Positions 16,735 through 25,892 are shown, numbered from the stretch's first letter. The stretch is DNA of 64,000 bases from Azospirillum brasilense (GCF_005222205.1 NZ_CP032348.1:535001-599000), one strand, 5' to 3'. Notes: a model not told the origin generated them from the letters alone. Numbers and translations: made by a program.

Positions 16735-17919
16735 TCAGCGCGCCTGCGGTCCGGGCAGGGCCGCCACGGCGCTCTGCGCCGCCACCGGCTTGACCTCGCC
16801 CCCCGGCTTCACCTTCTGAAGCCCCTCGACCACGATGCGCTCGCCGGCCTTCAGACCGTCGGAGACCAGCCAAGCGTTGTTGATCGCCCGCTCGGTCTTG
16901 ATGGTGCGCGGGTTGACCTTGTTGTCGTCGCCGACGACCCAGACGCGGGCCGAGCCGTCCGGACCGCGCTGGACCGCCTCCTGCGGCACGGCGAGCGCGT
17001 TCACGGCCACCCCCTGCTCGACGCGGGCGCGCACGAACAGGCCGGGCAGCAGTTCCAGGTTCGGGTTCGGGAAGACCGCGCGGAGCTGGACGGAGCTGGT
17101 GCCCGGATCGACCGACACGTCGGAGAACTGAAGCTCGCCGCGCTGGGGATAGGGGGCCTCCGCCGCGTGCAGGAACAGCGAGACGGGGATCTTGCCGGGC
17201 TCGGCCGGGCGGATGCGCCCGCTCGCCATGTCCTGGCGGAGCTGCATGAGCTGCGAGGCCGTCTGGGTCACGTCCACGTAGATCGGGTCGAGCTGCTGGA
17301 CGGTGGCGAGCGCCGTCGCCTGGTTGGCGGTGACCAGCGCGCCTTCCGTCACGGCGGACTTGCCGATGCGGCCGGAGATGGGAGCGAAGACCTTGGTGTA
17401 GTCCAGGTTGATGCGCGCCAGATTGTGGGCGGCCTTGGCGGCGGCGAGCTGCGCCTCGTTCTGCTTCAGCGAGGCCATGGCGTCGTCGTAGTCCTGCTTG
17501 CTGACGACGCTGTTCTTGACGAGGTCGTTGTAGCGGGCCGCCTTGTTGCGGGCAGCCTGCAGGTTGGCCTCCGCCTTCTGGATGTCGGCCTGGGCGACGG
17601 CGAGGTTGGCCTCGTAGGTGGCCGGGTCGATCTGGTAGAGCTGGTCGCCCGCCTTGACGTCGCTGCCCTCGGTGAAGAAGCGCTTCAGCACGATGCCGCT
17701 GACCTGCGGGCGGATTTCCGCGACGCGGAGAGCCGAGGTCCGGCCCGGCAGTTCGGTGGTGACGGACAGGCTCTGCGGCTGGATGGTGGCGACCGCCACC
17801 TCCGCCGGTCCGGGCGCCGGCTGGCCCCCGGCGGCGTGTTTCTTGTCCTGGCAGGCGCCCAGCACCACGGTCAGGGAGGCCGCCACGGCAAGAGACAGAA
17901 ATGCGTTCCTGTTGAACAT
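16735..17919 (-). CDS. RND efflux periplasmic adaptor lipoprotein (AcrA/MexA type)
   Basis: Membrane-fusion protein linking the RND pump to an outer-membrane channel. The 394-aa product has a lipoprotein signal peptide ending VVLGAC with lipid-anchored Cys23. A barrel-sandwich/lipoyl half follows (LPGRTSALRVAEIRPQVSG), then a coiled-coil hairpin rich in Ala, Gln and Asn (about 100-170), the second lipoyl half (APISGRIGKSAVTEGALV) and a beta-barrel. ATG at 17919 is preferred over an upstream in-frame start because it gives a proper signal peptide and follows GAGGAA. First gene of the efflux operon, divergent from a TetR gene. Confidence 0.93.
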   Translation of the reverse strand: MFNRNAFLSLAVAASLTVVLGACQDKKHAAGGQPAPGPAEVAVATIQPQSLSVTTELPGRTSALRVAEIRPQVSGIVLKRFFTEGSDVKAGDQLYQIDPATYEANLAVAQADIQKAEANLQAARNKAARYNDLVKNSVVSKQDYDDAMASLKQNEAQLAAAKAAHNLARINLDYTKVFAPISGRIGKSAVTEGALVTANQATALATVQQLDPIYVDVTQTASQLMQLRQDMASGRIRPAEPGKIPVSLFLHAAEAPYPQRGELQFSDVSVDPGTSSVQLRAVFPNPNLELLPGLFVRARVEQGVAVNALAVPQEAVQRGPDGSARVWVVGDDNKVNPRTIKTERAINNAWLVSDGLKAGERIVVEGLQKVKPGGEVKPVAAQSAVAALPGPQAR

Positions 17920-18065
17920 CCGTTCCTCGTGAAAACGCCGTGATGCGGCGATGAAATGTCCTAATGAGCCGGGGGTGCCCCGCATTCCGCCCGGCTTTCG
18001 CGACCGGCGGAAAAGGCCGGTGCGCGCGGACGGTGCGAAATGACCCCTTTATTCGTACTGTCTCA

Positions 18066-18079
18066 TACAGTACACTGTA
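18066..18079. promoter_or_regulatory. Inverted-repeat operator between efflux operon and tetR1
   Basis: TACAGTACACTGTA pairs TACAG with CTGTA around a 4-base centre. It lies in the AT-rich divergent promoter region between the adaptor gene and tetR1, where a TetR repressor would be expected to bind. Nearby GATAC and ATACAG repeats may extend it. Confidence 0.55.
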
Positions 18080-18125
18080 CCGGACGATACATTCAGAACG
18101 ACCGTTCGCGCAAGGGGGAACCGCA

Positions 18126-18866
18126 ATGCCCGACAAGGGGGCATCCACACCGTTCCAAGGCGGAATCGCTGGGGGCGGAATTGCCGGGAGCAGCATCGCC
18201 GGGAGCGGCATTGCCGGCCTCGGCTCCGGCGTCTTCGACAAGCCCGGCTGCGGCCCGCGCGGCCAAGCGCGTTGCCGGGCGCTGCTCGACGCCGCGGCGG
18301 CGCTGTTCGTGGAGAAGGGATTCGCGCTCACCTCGCTGTCCGACATCCTGCGGCAGGCCGGCGGGTCGCGCACCACGCTCTACGAGCATTTCGGCGACAA
18401 GGAGGGGCTGTTCCGCGCGGTGATGGAACGCCACTGCGACCGCGTGCTGGAGGAGATGTCGTCCATGCGCGCCGCCGGCCCGGCCGCGATGGCCGAGGAG
18501 TTGGAGGAGAATCTCTACCGCGTCGGCCTGCACATCGCCGGCACGCTGACCATGCCGGAGACCACCGCGATCCTGCGCATCCTGGTGTCGGAGGGCGGGC
18601 GCATCCCCGACATCGCTCGGGCCTTCTTCCAGGTCGGCCCCGAGAAGACCATCGGCTGGCTCGCCGACTGCTTCCGCGAGTTGTCCGAGGCGGGGCGCCT
18701 GCGCGTCGACGATCCGGAGGGGGCCGCCCACGCCTTCATCGGCATGGTGGTCGGCGACCTTCTGACCAAACGGCTGATCCTTCCGGACGAGCCCGTCTCC
18801 ATGGAGGAATTGGAACGCTACGTCCGCCAGTCCGTCCGGTTGTTCCTTGCGGGGACGCGTCCCTGA
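18126..18866 (+). CDS. TetR-family regulator 1 of the efflux locus
   Basis: A 246-aa TetR/AcrR-type repressor. The helix-turn-helix covers about residues 45-95 (AAALFVEKGFALTSLSDIL, then GSRTTLYEHFGDKEGLF). The C-terminal ligand domain resembles the AefR/TetR_C group (ILVSEGGRIPDIARAFF). Residues 12-31 form an unusual low-complexity arm of four five-residue units ending IAG. GGGGGAA precedes the ATG at 18126. Divergent from the efflux operon, which it probably represses. It is closely similar along its length to the next gene. Confidence 0.88.
   Translation: MPDKGASTPFQGGIAGGGIAGSSIAGSGIAGLGSGVFDKPGCGPRGQARCRALLDAAAALFVEKGFALTSLSDILRQAGGSRTTLYEHFGDKEGLFRAVMERHCDRVLEEMSSMRAAGPAAMAEELEENLYRVGLHIAGTLTMPETTAILRILVSEGGRIPDIARAFFQVGPEKTIGWLADCFRELSEAGRLRVDDPEGAAHAFIGMVVGDLLTKRLILPDEPVSMEELERYVRQSVRLFLAGTRP
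18159..18218 (+). repeat. 15-bp in-frame repeats encoding (x-x-I-A-G)4
   Basis: Four degenerate 15-base units near the 5' end of tetR1 encode GGIAG, GGIAG, SSIAG and SGIAG. They add a flexible glycine-rich arm ahead of the DNA-binding domain. Confidence 0.6.
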
Positions 18867-18982
18867 CCAGGATCGAGAGCGGCGTATTGCCGTCTTGCCA
18901 GCGGGGGCGGCAAGGGTTCATAGCTCCCGCAACGATGCGCGCTGGAGGGGGCAGGGGCCGCCAGCGCCTAAGGAAAAAACCG

Positions 18983-19660
18983 ATGGACCGGGGAAACGCC
19001 AGGGAATTGATCGACAGGACAACCGACAAGGACTCACCGACGGTCGGCCCGCGCGGCCGGGCGCGCCGGCAGGCCCTGCTCGACGCGGCGGCGGCGCTGT
19101 TCGTGGAGAAGGGCTTCGAGAAGACCACGCTGACCGACATCATCGGCCGGGCCGGCGGTTCCCGCGCCACCCTCTATGAGCATTTCGGCGACAAGGAGGG
19201 GCTGTTCCGCGCGATGATGGAGGAGAACAGCGCCCGCATCCAGGACGGGCTCGCCGCCATCCAGGCCGACGAGCGGGCCGCGCCGGAAGAGGGGCTGACC
19301 CGCTTCGCCCTGCACCTCGTCGCGGCGCTGTTCGACGATCGCACCATGGCCATCGTCCGCGTGCTGGTCTCGGAGGGCGGACGGATTCCCGACATCGCCG
19401 AAGCCTTCTTCCGCATCGGGCCGGAAACCGCCCAGCGGCGGCTCGCCGACTATCTGGCCCGGCAGACCGCCGCCGGCGCCCTGACGGTCGCGGAGCCGGA
19501 GGCCGCCGCCCGCGGCTTCATCGGCATGATCACCGGCAACATCCTGCTGCGCCGCCTGATCCTGCCGGAACAATCCTTCTCCAGGGAAGAGGTGGAGCAT
19601 TACGTCGGACGGGCCGTCGCCCTCTTCCTGACGGGCGCCCGCCCGACAGCGGGGCACTGA
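18983..19660 (+). CDS. TetR-family regulator 2 (paralogue of the preceding gene)
   Basis: A 225-aa TetR-type regulator. Its helix-turn-helix (LLDAAAALFVEKGFEKTTL, then GSRATLYEHFGDKEGLFRA) nearly copies that of the preceding gene, and the C-terminal half keeps VRVLVSEGGRIPDIAEAFF. The two look like a tandem duplication. ATG at 18983 is chosen because AAGGAAA is upstream; the frame is open earlier, but only over the preceding gene. It starts 116 bases after tetR1. It may fine-tune or counter-regulate the same efflux operon; the ligand is unknown. Confidence 0.86.
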   Translation: MDRGNARELIDRTTDKDSPTVGPRGRARRQALLDAAAALFVEKGFEKTTLTDIIGRAGGSRATLYEHFGDKEGLFRAMMEENSARIQDGLAAIQADERAAPEEGLTRFALHLVAALFDDRTMAIVRVLVSEGGRIPDIAEAFFRIGPETAQRRLADYLARQTAAGALTVAEPEAAARGFIGMITGNILLRRLILPEQSFSREEVEHYVGRAVALFLTGARPTAGH

Positions 19661-19709
19661 GGCTTCACCAGGGCGAAGGAAAGCGTTAGGACCGAAGGAC
19701 AGGCACCGC

Positions 19710-19727
19710 AACATACTTCGGTATGTT
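19710..19727. promoter_or_regulatory. Inverted repeat before the hybrid kinase gene
   Basis: AACATACTTCGGTATGTT is a perfect 7-bp inverted repeat with a TTCG centre. It lies between the tetR2 stop and the kinase start, 58 bases before the kinase gene. It could be an operator, or an RNA hairpin closed by a UUCG tetraloop. Confidence 0.45.
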
Positions 19728-19784
19728 AGGGTTCACACGATCGTTGCATTCATTCCAACGGCCCGTGGGCCGGGACGGTCGATC

Positions 19785-22568
19785 GTGTCCATGGTCCGCT
19801 GGCTTCTGCTGCTCGTTTTCACCCTGGCCCCGCTGATCGGGTACGAGGTCTATTCCCACGCCCGGCTGCGGGCGGAACGGGAGGCCGAGATCGGACAGGA
19901 GGCGCTGCGCCTGCTCGACCTGATCCAGACCGAGCAGCAGCGGATCATCGGCGACGTCGAGCACATCCTCGTCACGCTGGCGGAGGCGGACATCGCCGGC
20001 CCAACCTGCCAGGAGACCATGGAACGGCTGAGGCTGCGCCTGCCGAGCTACCTGACGCTGGGCTTTGCGAACCGGTCCGGCGCCGTCCTGTGCGCCACCG
20101 ACCGGCAAAGTCTGGGGACCGGCGTCGGCGACCGCTCCGAGGTTCGGCAAGCCATGTCCACCGGCCTGTTCTCGGTGGGGGAGTATGTCGTCGCGGAGGG
20201 GTTGCGCCGCCACGTCCTGCCTTTCGCCCTGCCCTACACACGCAGCGGCCCGGCAGCGGGTGACTCCGCCCCGGCGATCGTCACCGCCCAGCTCGACCTC
20301 GACTGGCTGCGGCAGTATCAGGCCCGCAAGCCTCTCCCGCCGAACGCGACGATCCTGCTGGCCGACCGCGCCGGCACCATCATTGTGCGCGTACCGGAAA
20401 TGCCGGAGCTGATCGGCCAGACGCTCCCCGAACGGTTCGGCCCGCTTCTGAATGGCCGCGAGACGGCAACCGCACTGACCAAGGGAATGGACGGGGTGCT
20501 GCGCATCGCCGCCTATTCGCCGCCCAGCGCGAACGGCAGCGGAATCGCCATCGCCGTCGGCATCGACCGCGCCGCCGTGCTGCGCGCCGTCGACCTTGCC
20601 GCACTGCGCTCCTGGATTCCCTTCTCCGCCATCCTCCTGCTGTCCCTGATCGCGACCGCCTGGGCGATCGGGCGCCTGACCCGGCTTCGGGAAACCGAAC
20701 GGTCCCTGCTCAAGGCCGTGCTGGAGCATCTCCCTTCCGGCGTCGTGGTGGCCGAGGCGCCGTCCGGCCGCGTCCTCCTGCACAACAGCGCGGCGGAACG
20801 GTTGATCGGCCAGCCATTGGACGGGATCGCCCGCATCGAGGAATACCCCCGCCCCTTCACGCGCATCCCGGACGGCCCGCCTGACAAGTCGCCGGATGGT
20901 TCGCCGGAACTTCCGCTGGTCCGCGCCCTGCGCGACGGCACGGTGGTGAAACAGGAGGAACTCCGCCGCGACACCCCCACCGGTCCCGTCACCTGTCTGG
21001 CCGATGCCGAGCCGGTGCGCGACCCCGACGGCTGCATCACCCTGGCCGTCGTCACCCTGACCGACATTTCCGAGCGCAAGGCCAGCGAGGAGGCCCTGCG
21101 GCGGAGCGAAACCCGCTTTCGCGAACTGGTCGAGAACACCCCGGTGATGATGTGGGTCAACCGCCCCGACGGCGCGCGGGAATTCTACAACGCCGCATGG
21201 CGGGCCTACACCGGGCGTGGGATGGAACAGGACGAACGCTGGTCGCATATCCACCCCGCCGATCATCCCATGATGCGCAGCGTCCGCGAGCGCGCCATCG
21301 CCGCGGGGGAGTCCTACGGCTTCGACCTGCGGATGCGGCGTCATGACGGGGCCTACCGCTGGCACGTCTGCCAGATCAACCCGATGCGGCAGAACGGTCA
21401 GGTCATCGCCTGGGTCGGCACCGCGGTGGACGTGCACGACAGCCGGATGGCCCGCGAGGCGGCGGAGCAGGCCGACCGCTCCAAGAGCCGATTCCTTGCC
21501 GCCGCCAGCCATGATCTGCGCCAGCCCATGCAGTCCATGTTCTTCTTCGCCGAGGCGCTGCACAGCCACGTCCATTCCCCGCGCGGGCGCGACGCCCTGG
21601 CGATGCTGGAGCGCGGGATGGAGACGCTGAAGGGCCTGCTCGACAGCCTGCTCGACGTCTCGCAGCTCGACGCCGGGGTGATCGAGCCGCGGATCGAGGA
21701 CATTCCCGTCAAGCCGCTGCTCGACGACATCGGATCCGCCTATGCCCCGGTCGCCGCCGCCAAGGGGCTGGACCTCCAGGTGGTCAACCACCACGACCTG
21801 ACCGTGCGCAGTGACCGCAACCTGCTGGGGCGCATGGTCCGCAATCTGGTGGAAAACGCCATCCGCTACACCGAGCGCGGGGTGATCCGCCTGGAATGCC
21901 ACCCTCTGGACGGCCACGCCGGCATCCAGGTGCGCGACACCGGGATCGGCATCTCCAGCGAGCAGATGTCCTGGATCTTCGAAGAGTTCTATCAGGTCGG
22001 CAACCCCGAGCGGGACCGCAACCAGGGGCTCGGCCTCGGCCTCGCCATCGTGCAGAAGCTGTCGGCCCTGCTCGGCCACCCGGTGGAGGTGCGCTCCGAA
22101 CTCGGCAAGGGGTCGGTGTTCCGCATCTCCGTGCCGCTCGGCGACGCCACGGAGAGCCCAGCCCCGGCTCTCCCGGTCCGCGAGCCGGAGCGCGGGCGGC
22201 TGGCCGTCCTGATCGACGACGACGCCATCGTCCTGATGGGGCTGCGCTCGATCTTCCAGGACTGGGGCTACGACACCATCATCGCCTCATCCACCGAGGA
22301 GGCGCTGGAGCGGCTGCGCACGGCGGGGCGGCGACCCGACGTGATGGTCGCCGACTACCGCCTGCGGGAGCACAAGGTGGGCACCGAGGCCATCCTGAAG
22401 ATCCGCGAACTGGCCGGGGCGCCGGTCCCCGCCGTCCTGCTGACCGGCGATTCCGGCCCCGACGTGATGCAGGAGGCCGAACGGCACGGGATCGGCCTGA
22501 TGTTCAAGCCGGTCACCGCCCGCCTGCTCCAGGAAGCCCTGACCCGCCAGACCGGCACCGCCGCGTGA
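19785..22568 (+). CDS. PAS-containing hybrid sensor histidine kinase with receiver domain
   Basis: Inner-membrane hybrid kinase of 927 aa. A first membrane helix (about 5-22) and a second (about 272-292, FSAILLLSLIATAWAIGRL) flank a roughly 250-residue periplasmic sensor region. Two PAS regions follow (about 305-430 and 440-560; the second has MMWVNRPDGAREFYNAAW). The dimerisation helix carries the phospho-His near 575 in ASHDLRQPMQSM. Then come an ATPase domain (NLVENAIRYTERG, QGLGLGLAIVQKL) and a C-terminal receiver with the likely phospho-Asp near 856 in VADYRL. The DLRQP variant of the H-box is typical of one group of hybrid kinases. GTG at 19785 or ATG at 19791 could start it. No cognate regulator is adjacent. 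Confidence 0.9.
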   Translation: MSMVRWLLLLVFTLAPLIGYEVYSHARLRAEREAEIGQEALRLLDLIQTEQQRIIGDVEHILVTLAEADIAGPTCQETMERLRLRLPSYLTLGFANRSGAVLCATDRQSLGTGVGDRSEVRQAMSTGLFSVGEYVVAEGLRRHVLPFALPYTRSGPAAGDSAPAIVTAQLDLDWLRQYQARKPLPPNATILLADRAGTIIVRVPEMPELIGQTLPERFGPLLNGRETATALTKGMDGVLRIAAYSPPSANGSGIAIAVGIDRAAVLRAVDLAALRSWIPFSAILLLSLIATAWAIGRLTRLRETERSLLKAVLEHLPSGVVVAEAPSGRVLLHNSAAERLIGQPLDGIARIEEYPRPFTRIPDGPPDKSPDGSPELPLVRALRDGTVVKQEELRRDTPTGPVTCLADAEPVRDPDGCITLAVVTLTDISERKASEEALRRSETRFRELVENTPVMMWVNRPDGAREFYNAAWRAYTGRGMEQDERWSHIHPADHPMMRSVRERAIAAGESYGFDLRMRRHDGAYRWHVCQINPMRQNGQVIAWVGTAVDVHDSRMAREAAEQADRSKSRFLAAASHDLRQPMQSMFFFAEALHSHVHSPRGRDALAMLERGMETLKGLLDSLLDVSQLDAGVIEPRIEDIPVKPLLDDIGSAYAPVAAAKGLDLQVVNHHDLTVRSDRNLLGRMVRNLVENAIRYTERGVIRLECHPLDGHAGIQVRDTGIGISSEQMSWIFEEFYQVGNPERDRNQGLGLGLAIVQKLSALLGHPVEVRSELGKGSVFRISVPLGDATESPAPALPVREPERGRLAVLIDDDAIVLMGLRSIFQDWGYDTIIASSTEEALERLRTAGRRPDVMVADYRLREHKVGTEAILKIRELAGAPVPAVLLTGDSGPDVMQEAERHGIGLMFKPVTARLLQEALTRQTGTAA

Positions 22569-22630
22569 GGACTCGACCCGATTGACCGTCTGGGCGCGGC
22601 AACCGAAGAGGGTGCTGCGTGTTGGATGAC

Positions 22631-22782
22631 AACAGATTTTACACGGATTTCGCAGATTTAGGCACGGATTACACAGATACTTTAATATTGGCTTGCTCAG
22701 GAATCACTGCTCGAGGAGCCAATACTGAGCAAGCATTAAAGAAAATCCGTGTCATCCGTGTCTAAATCCGTGAAATCCGTGA
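22631..22782. repeat. AT-rich long imperfect inverted-repeat element
   Basis: About 150 bases, much lower in GC than the flanks. The left arm, with ACGGATTTCGCAGATTTAG and ACGGATTACACAGATACTTT, is mirrored by a right arm with CATTAAAGAAAATCCGTGTC and CTAAATCCGTGAAATCCGTG, meeting at GCTTGCTCAG/CTGAGCAAGC. A nested ATTGGCT/AGCCAAT pair gives an alternative fold at the centre. Repeats of an ATCCGTG unit occur within each arm. No reading frame is present. It looks like a miniature mobile or REP-like element lying between the two kinase genes. Confidence 0.75.
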
Positions 22783-22825
22783 AGACCCTGTTGCCCCCGA
22801 GAATCCCGAACGTCAGCGAGACGCG

Positions 22826-25369
22826 CTACTGCCCCCGCACCGTCTGGAGCCCCCGCCGCACCTGCTCCGAATCGTAGGGCTTGCGCAGGACCACGACGTC
22901 GCGGAACTCCTCCGGGAAGATCGCGGACTCGCCGTAGCCGGTGGCGAACAGGAAGGGGATGTTCAGCTCGCGCAGCCGCTCCGCCACCGGGAAGGAGGTC
23001 TCGGTCCCCAGATTGACGTCGAGAAGCGCCATGTCCGGCGGGTCGTCGGCGATGGCGACCAGCGCCTGACGGACGCTCGCCACCGTCTCCACCCGCTCGG
23101 CGCCCAGCTTCAGCAGCATGTCCTCCGCGCTCATGGCGATGATCATGTTGTCTTCCAGCAGCAGCACCGTCCCGCCCAGCGGGATGTCCGCCGCCGCGCA
23201 GGGTGTCACCGCCGATTCGACCACCGTCGCCGGGCGCTCCGGCGCCAGGCTGACATGGATCGCCGGAATGGTGAAGCGCGCCCGCAGCCCGGCCAGGGCG
23301 TAGGTCACCGTCGCCTCGCCCTTCAGCTCGTGCGGGATGGAGCGCTCGATGATGGTGGTGCCGAAGCCCTGGCGCGTCGGCGCCTGCACGGGCGGGCCGC
23401 CGCTTTCCTCCCAGCAGAGTTCCAGCGCGTCCCGGTCGTCCAGGCTCCAATGGATCTTCACCCGGCCGCCGCTGTCGGCGAAGGCGCCGTATTTGGCGGA
23501 GTTGGTCACCAGCTCGTGCATGATCAGCGCCATCACCGACAGGGCCGGCGGCGACAGCAGCACCTCCGGCCCCGACAGGACCACCCGCTCGGCCCGGCTG
23601 CCCAGATAGGCGTCGACCTCCGCCGCGATCAGGGGGCGCAGGGGGGAAGGCTTCCAGTTCTCCGCCGTCAGCTGGTCGTGCGCCCGCGCCAGCGCCTGGA
23701 TGCGCCCGCCGACGATCTCCGCGAACTCCTCGACGCGGGTGACCCCGGCCCGGCTCTGGGCCAGCAGGGCGCGGACGAGGCTGAGGATGTTGCGGACCCG
23801 GTGGTTCAGCTCGGCGATCAGCAGCTCCTGGCGCTCGCGGGCCGTCCGGCGCTCCTCCTCCGCCTGGTCGGCCAGCCGCAGCACCACCTCCATCAGCGTG
23901 ATCCGCAGGGAGTCGGCGATGCGCAGGTCGGCCTCCGTCCAGGGTTCGGACTGGCCGAGGACCGTTTCCTTCCAGGCCTCGAAGCTCTTGCGCGGGGTCA
24001 GGCGCTGCCCGTTGGGGCCGGGCTCCACGGGCTTGTCCGGGTTGCCGGCCCAGGTGACGGTGCGGACCGACTCCCGGCGGAAGAAGATGATGTAGTCGCG
24101 CGGCTTGCGCGACACCGGGATGGCCAGCATGCCGGCGGCGCGCTCGGCGAAATCCAGCGCCGGTGGGTGGACCTGCCCGATCTCGCCGATGGCGAAGACG
24201 CGGCTGGCGTGCGCGCGGTTGAGCATGCGCACCAGCCCGAGCAGTTCCTCCGGCGTCGGGGTGCTGCCGTCCACAAGGGTCTGCCCGCCCAGCACGATGG
24301 CGAAGCCGTCGCTGCGGATGTAATGGCCGACCTCGCCGCGCAGCCGCTCCAGATTTTCCATGGAGGAGGCCCCGTCGGCCATCACCGCCATGATGCGGGT
24401 GTGGAGCAGGCGCGCCTTGGCCTCGTAGGCCTCCTCCCGGTCGCGCTCGACGCTCTCCAGAAGGAAGGAGAACATCTGGCCGTACAGCTCCGCCGCCGTG
24501 CGCCGCTCCAGCGACAGCCGCCGCGGCACCATGTTGTGGCAGGCGAACAGGCCCCACAGCTTGCCGCGGCGCAGGATCGACACCGACAGCGAGGCCGCCA
24601 CGCCCATGTTGCGCAGATACTCGCAATGGATGGGCGACACGCTGCGCAGGACGCTCATCGACAGGTCGAGCGGTTCGCCCTCCGGTCCGAAGGGCGGCAG
24701 GATGGCCGCGGACGGGGCGTCCACGTCGTTGATGCAGCGCAGCCAGTTCCGCTCGTACAGCGCGCGGGCCTGCTTCGGGATGTCCGACGCCGGGTAGCGT
24801 AGCCCCAGATAGGAGGGCATGCCGCGCACCGCGGATTCCGCGATCACCTCGCCCGCGCCGTCGCGGTCGAAGCGGTAGATCATCACCCGGTCGAAGCCGG
24901 TCAGCGACCGCAGCTGCCGCGCCGCTTCCCGGCAGCAGGAGTCGAAGTCGGGGGTGCGCTGAAGCCGTCCGATCATCGCGCGGACCATGGAACCGACGTC
25001 CAGCTCGCTGTCCGGCTCGCTCGGCTCCGCCTCGATGATGATCGACTGTCCGGACAGATGGACCGCGATGTCCAGCGGCAGCGCGCCGGCCGTCAGCGTC
25101 ACCCGGAAGGCGCGCTCCACCGACCCGTTGATGAGGGAGAGCTGGAGCCGCCCGCGGATGGCGTGCAGCGCCTCCTCCTCCATCACCTCGCTCAGGGGAA
25201 GCCCCAGCAGAGCGTCGGGCTCCACCCCCAGCCACGCCCCGATGTTGGACGAGGCGTGCTTGACGATCCAGTCGGTCGACAGCGCGATCAGGAATCCGCT
25301 CGGTTGGATGGACCCGACGAGATGGATCGGCTCCCGGTCGCAGTTGCTCAAGTCTACGCCACCGATCAT
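22826..25369 (-). CDS. bphP: Bacteriophytochrome histidine kinase with C-terminal receiver
   Basis: Red/far-red photoreceptor kinase of 847 aa, cytosolic. The biliverdin-linking Cys is Cys10 in NCDREPIHLVGSIQPSG of the N-terminal PAS domain. The GAF domain (about 135-310) has YPASDIPKQAR with the chromophore-contact Asp. The PHY domain (about 320-500) has a tongue with TWAGNP and PRKSF. The kinase is of the HWE/HisKA_2 type: ELNHRVRNILSLV with phospho-His near 520 and MHELVTNSAKYGA in the ATPase domain. A receiver follows (LLLEDNMIIA, MALLDVNL with Asp near 784). No heme oxygenase gene is adjacent, so biliverdin must come from elsewhere. Monocistronic, convergent with the hybrid kinase. Confidence 0.95.
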   Translation of the reverse strand: MIGGVDLSNCDREPIHLVGSIQPSGFLIALSTDWIVKHASSNIGAWLGVEPDALLGLPLSEVMEEEALHAIRGRLQLSLINGSVERAFRVTLTAGALPLDIAVHLSGQSIIIEAEPSEPDSELDVGSMVRAMIGRLQRTPDFDSCCREAARQLRSLTGFDRVMIYRFDRDGAGEVIAESAVRGMPSYLGLRYPASDIPKQARALYERNWLRCINDVDAPSAAILPPFGPEGEPLDLSMSVLRSVSPIHCEYLRNMGVAASLSVSILRRGKLWGLFACHNMVPRRLSLERRTAAELYGQMFSFLLESVERDREEAYEAKARLLHTRIMAVMADGASSMENLERLRGEVGHYIRSDGFAIVLGGQTLVDGSTPTPEELLGLVRMLNRAHASRVFAIGEIGQVHPPALDFAERAAGMLAIPVSRKPRDYIIFFRRESVRTVTWAGNPDKPVEPGPNGQRLTPRKSFEAWKETVLGQSEPWTEADLRIADSLRITLMEVVLRLADQAEEERRTARERQELLIAELNHRVRNILSLVRALLAQSRAGVTRVEEFAEIVGGRIQALARAHDQLTAENWKPSPLRPLIAAEVDAYLGSRAERVVLSGPEVLLSPPALSVMALIMHELVTNSAKYGAFADSGGRVKIHWSLDDRDALELCWEESGGPPVQAPTRQGFGTTIIERSIPHELKGEATVTYALAGLRARFTIPAIHVSLAPERPATVVESAVTPCAAADIPLGGTVLLLEDNMIIAMSAEDMLLKLGAERVETVASVRQALVAIADDPPDMALLDVNLGTETSFPVAERLRELNIPFLFATGYGESAIFPEEFRDVVVLRKPYDSEQVRRGLQTVRGQ

Positions 25370-25892
25370 TGCCGCACCGCTCCCGTCATTCGGCCACCAC
25401 CGTCATTGTTCCGGCGCTCCCCAAATCTGTTCCGTGCATCCGGACAGTCCGATGATTTGCCGATCCCTTGGCTTATTCCACGCCAACACACCGAAGCGGT
25501 CTTAAAGCACGTCGTGTCCCTAAAATAATCCAGAATCGAAAGGGGACCAATGCCGTCCCTCTCGGCGAAAAGCCTTACGCCCCCCGCCGTTCCGCCGGCC
25601 GTTCCACCCGCCGGTCCACCCGCCGGTCCTCTGCGGCATTTTGGCCGAAGGGCAGCCCCGCCCCGCGAAACGGGCTTGCCTTTCGATCTGATATACTAGT
25701 ATTTTATTTTGCGAAGGACAGACGCGCAGCCCGGCCGGCCCAAGCCCGCCCGTGCCGCGAGCGCATCCCCCAGGACCGCACCGACCGCCGCGCGCCGCAC
25801 CGTCACGCCGGCTTTGGCGCGGCGGTCTTGCCGATGAACGCCCGCGCGCCGCGCCCGCCGTCCCCGCCCTCTTTTGCGGAGCCCGTTTCGAT
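25370..25892. other. Gap between bphP and pyk
   Basis: A 523-base divergent gap. It holds a run of CCGCCGGTCCACC-type tandem repeats near 25590-25630 and a GntR-type palindrome at 25687-25702. An in-frame extension of pyk reaches back to 25752, but its composition is proline- and arginine-rich and lacks family similarity, so I do not treat it as coding. Confidence 0.55.
25687..25702. promoter_or_regulatory. GntR-type palindromic site before pyk
   Basis: TCTGATATACTAGTAT contains the perfect palindrome ATACTAGTAT (25693-25702), identical to the core before gntR-uxuBA, and the CTGATATACTAG form seen before pta. It lies about 190 bases before the pyk start in an AT-rich pocket. Confidence 0.65.

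Noticed and set aside
25752..25892. N-terminal extension of pyruvate kinase
   Set aside because: The upstream in-frame codons give a Pro/Arg-rich stretch with no family similarity. Family homology starts at 25893.
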